From assembly GCA_963728835.1 (NCBI GenBank), contig CAVSKZ010000003.1, forward strand, positions 124,001 through 188,000: DNA of 64,000 bases, read 5' to 3'. Under the pieces are notes generated by a model. That model did no database searches, had not been told where the DNA came from, and worked only from the letters and a program-made list of their open reading frames with translations. The position numbers and the translations under genes were made by a program. Origin of the DNA: VRUE01 sp963728835 (lineage in GTDB: Bacteria; Actinomycetota; Thermoleophilia; Solirubrobacterales; 70-9). Of this stretch, positions 62,597 to 64,000 are shown piece by piece. The first letter of the stretch is position 1. Each line of letters begins with the position of its first letter.

Positions 62597-64000
62597 ATGG
62601 AATTCGCGGGAATACGGGGGATAGTGACGATTGGAGGAGCAACGGATCGCTCGCGCATTCGTGCGCCTCACCTGTGGTTTCTACTCCTGACCGTTGCCGG
62701 TTTCCTGGCGGCGGGTTTGGTCGCATCGCCCGCGAGCGCTGCGCCAGGCTGGTCGCGCCCGATGAATGTCTCCGGGGCTATGAGCATTGGCGAAGAATCC
62801 CCGTTGGTGAGTGTTGATTCCGCAGGCAATGCGACCGCCGTGTGGCGGCGATACCGCGGCGGAAAACTCATCTACGAGAGCGCGGTGCGGCAAGCCGCCG
62901 GACCTTGGTCCACTCCATCCCGTTTCTTTGGCGGTTTGGAAGCTGCGTATGGATTGCAGATCGCCCTTGACCCCCCGGGCAACGAGACGGCCATCTGGGG
63001 GCGCCGTGTGGGTCGCTCCTGGGTCGTCCAGAGCGCGACCCGCTCAGTCGGAGGGAGCTGGTCGGCGCCGGTCACCCTCTCCGCAGCTGGCGCGGGTTCG
63101 GCGCTCGTAGCGGCCGGCCCTGAAGGCAACGTAACTGCGGTCTGGCTCTTGGAACGGGAGGAAGGTTGGCGCTCGGTCGTCCAAAGCGCAACCCGGTCGG
63201 CTGGAGGAAGCTGGTCGGCACCGGTCACCCTGTCTCCACCGAGAAAGGCCGCCCGATCTCCGCAAATCGCACTTGACCCCCAGGGCGGCGCAACTGCGGT
63301 CTGGGAAGAGGAATACAGCGGTGCAATTGAAAGCTCGACCCGCTCATCCGGAGGGATCTGGTCGGCGCCGGTCACACTCTCTGCCAATGGAGTAGTGGGC
63401 GGTTGGCCACAGGTGGCTGTGGATTCCCAGGGCAACGCCACAGCGGTCTGGGCAGGCAGGGCGTCCAATGGCCGTCGGATCCGGATCCAAAGCCGTCGGA
63501 TCCAAACTGCGACCCGCCCGGCCGGTGGGACCTGGTCGGCGCCGGTCAGCATCTCCAAGGCGGGGCACCGCCACGTACAGGACCCGCAAATCGCGGTCGA
63601 TCCCCAAGGCGAGGCGACCGCGATCTGGCAACGTTCCAACGGTAGTTATCTCGTCGTCCAGGGCGCGACCCGCCCGGCCGGAGGGGGCTGGTCGAGGCCG
63701 GTCGACATCACTACCGGTCACGGACGGGGTGGGCAGCACCTGCAGCTGGTGGTGGATTCCTGGGGCAACGCGACCGCGATCTGGGAGGGCTACGACACCC
63801 GCCCCGGCCCCAACTTCGCCATCCAGGCGGCGAAGCATCCGCCTGGAGGTGCCTGGTCGCGGCCCACCGATATCTCCGGTTGGACGAAGAGTCTCGGCGA
63901 ACCGCAGATCGCTGTCGATCCACAGGGCAGGTCAACCGCAATCTGGGTAATCGGCACTAAGGGCGGCGCGGTCATCCAATCTGCCACCTCGGTCAGGAGG
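62597..64000 (+). CDS. Large secreted repeat protein, 3' end outside the window
   Basis: Open from ATG 62597 to the last base with no stop, so it is partial. A signal peptide (HLWFLLLTVAGFLAAGLVAS, then PASAAPGW) is followed by at least six repeats of about 55-70 residues with the pattern PQIAVDPQGxATAxW ... VQxATRPAGGxWSxPVxxS. The conserved Asp, Gly and Trp residues suggest blades of a beta-propeller or a similar all-beta repeat domain. Exported, perhaps surface-attached. GTG 62624 in the same frame is an alternative start. Function unknown. Confidence 0.78.
   Translation, partial: MEFAGIRGIVTIGGATDRSRIRAPHLWFLLLTVAGFLAAGLVASPASAAPGWSRPMNVSGAMSIGEESPLVSVDSAGNATAVWRRYRGGKLIYESAVRQAAGPWSTPSRFFGGLEAAYGLQIALDPPGNETAIWGRRVGRSWVVQSATRSVGGSWSAPVTLSAAGAGSALVAAGPEGNVTAVWLLEREEGWRSVVQSATRSAGGSWSAPVTLSPPRKAARSPQIALDPQGGATAVWEEEYSGAIESSTRSSGGIWSAPVTLSANGVVGGWPQVAVDSQGNATAVWAGRASNGRRIRIQSRRIQTATRPAGGTWSAPVSISKAGHRHVQDPQIAVDPQGEATAIWQRSNGSYLVVQGATRPAGGGWSRPVDITTGHGRGGQHLQLVVDSWGNATAIWEGYDTRPGPNFAIQAAKHPPGGAWSRPTDISGWTKSLGEPQIAVDPQGRSTAIWVIGTKGGAVIQSATSVRR

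Overview
The window is very G+C-rich, rich in GTG starts, and densely coding. SteA and SteB-like genes next to recN and pyrG, a DUF3866 gene, an AbiEi/DUF559 protein and many apparently leaderless genes all suggest an actinomycete. The class Thermoleophilia (Solirubrobacterales) is my best guess, by inference from gene content and order; no rRNA is present to confirm it.

Layout. 0.4-3.5 kb: a threonine-synthase-like gene and an ETF-quinone oxidoreductase. 3.5-8.2 kb: a small membrane protein, a damaged NucS-like nuclease, then a ~3.1 kb island carrying an MmeI-like restriction-modification gene, bounded by a tRNA(CAT) and a decayed copy of that tRNA's 3' half. 8.3-14.6 kb: an aminopeptidase, ftcD, a metallo-hydrolase, hisS and aspS. 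14.67-14.83 kb: a probable 6S RNA. 15-19.5 kb: an AbiEi/DUF559 protein, a NifU-MnmA fusion, a secreted repeat protein and a sigma factor with a long tail. 19.6-28.8 kb: alaS, ruvX, mltG and the shikimate genes aroE, aroC, aroK-aroB and aroQ, then an M24 peptidase. 28.8-32.4 kb: a diguanylate cyclase, an M42 peptidase, an SDR and a secreted protein. 32.6-36.7 kb: efp, nusB, xseB-like, ispA, dxs. 36.9-39.1 kb: small accessory and secreted proteins. 39.7-52.6 kb: tlyA, nadK, an MFS pump, recN, steA, a steB-like gene, a GT4-type transferase, pyrG, a peptidase, DUF3866 and xerD. 52.6-57.2 kb: mutM, recO, dgt, dnaG, then tRNA-Asn. 57.3-60.8 kb: a UGT, an SDR, a thioredoxin-like lipoprotein and an HPt protein. 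60.8-62.5 kb: a second island between a tRNA(CAT) and a copy of its 3' half, with a HicB-like gene and an unknown 391-aa gene. 62.6-64.0 kb: the start of a large secreted repeat protein that runs off the window.

Three things run through the whole window. (1) More than twenty single-base +1 frameshifts interrupt otherwise well conserved genes (aspS, alaS, aroB, dxs, steA, dgt, dnaG and others), nearly all in the same direction. Sequencing or consensus error is the default explanation, but the one-sidedness deserves a check. (2) A TANNNT box sits 6-10 bases before many start codons, which suggests common leaderless transcription. (3) Long perfect or near-perfect palindromes recur between and inside genes, including two copies of a 35-bp palindrome and two copies of a ~170-bp palindromic element.

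No CRISPR array, transposase or integrase was seen. The two islands carry only cargo genes, so any recombinase that placed them is missing or acts in trans.
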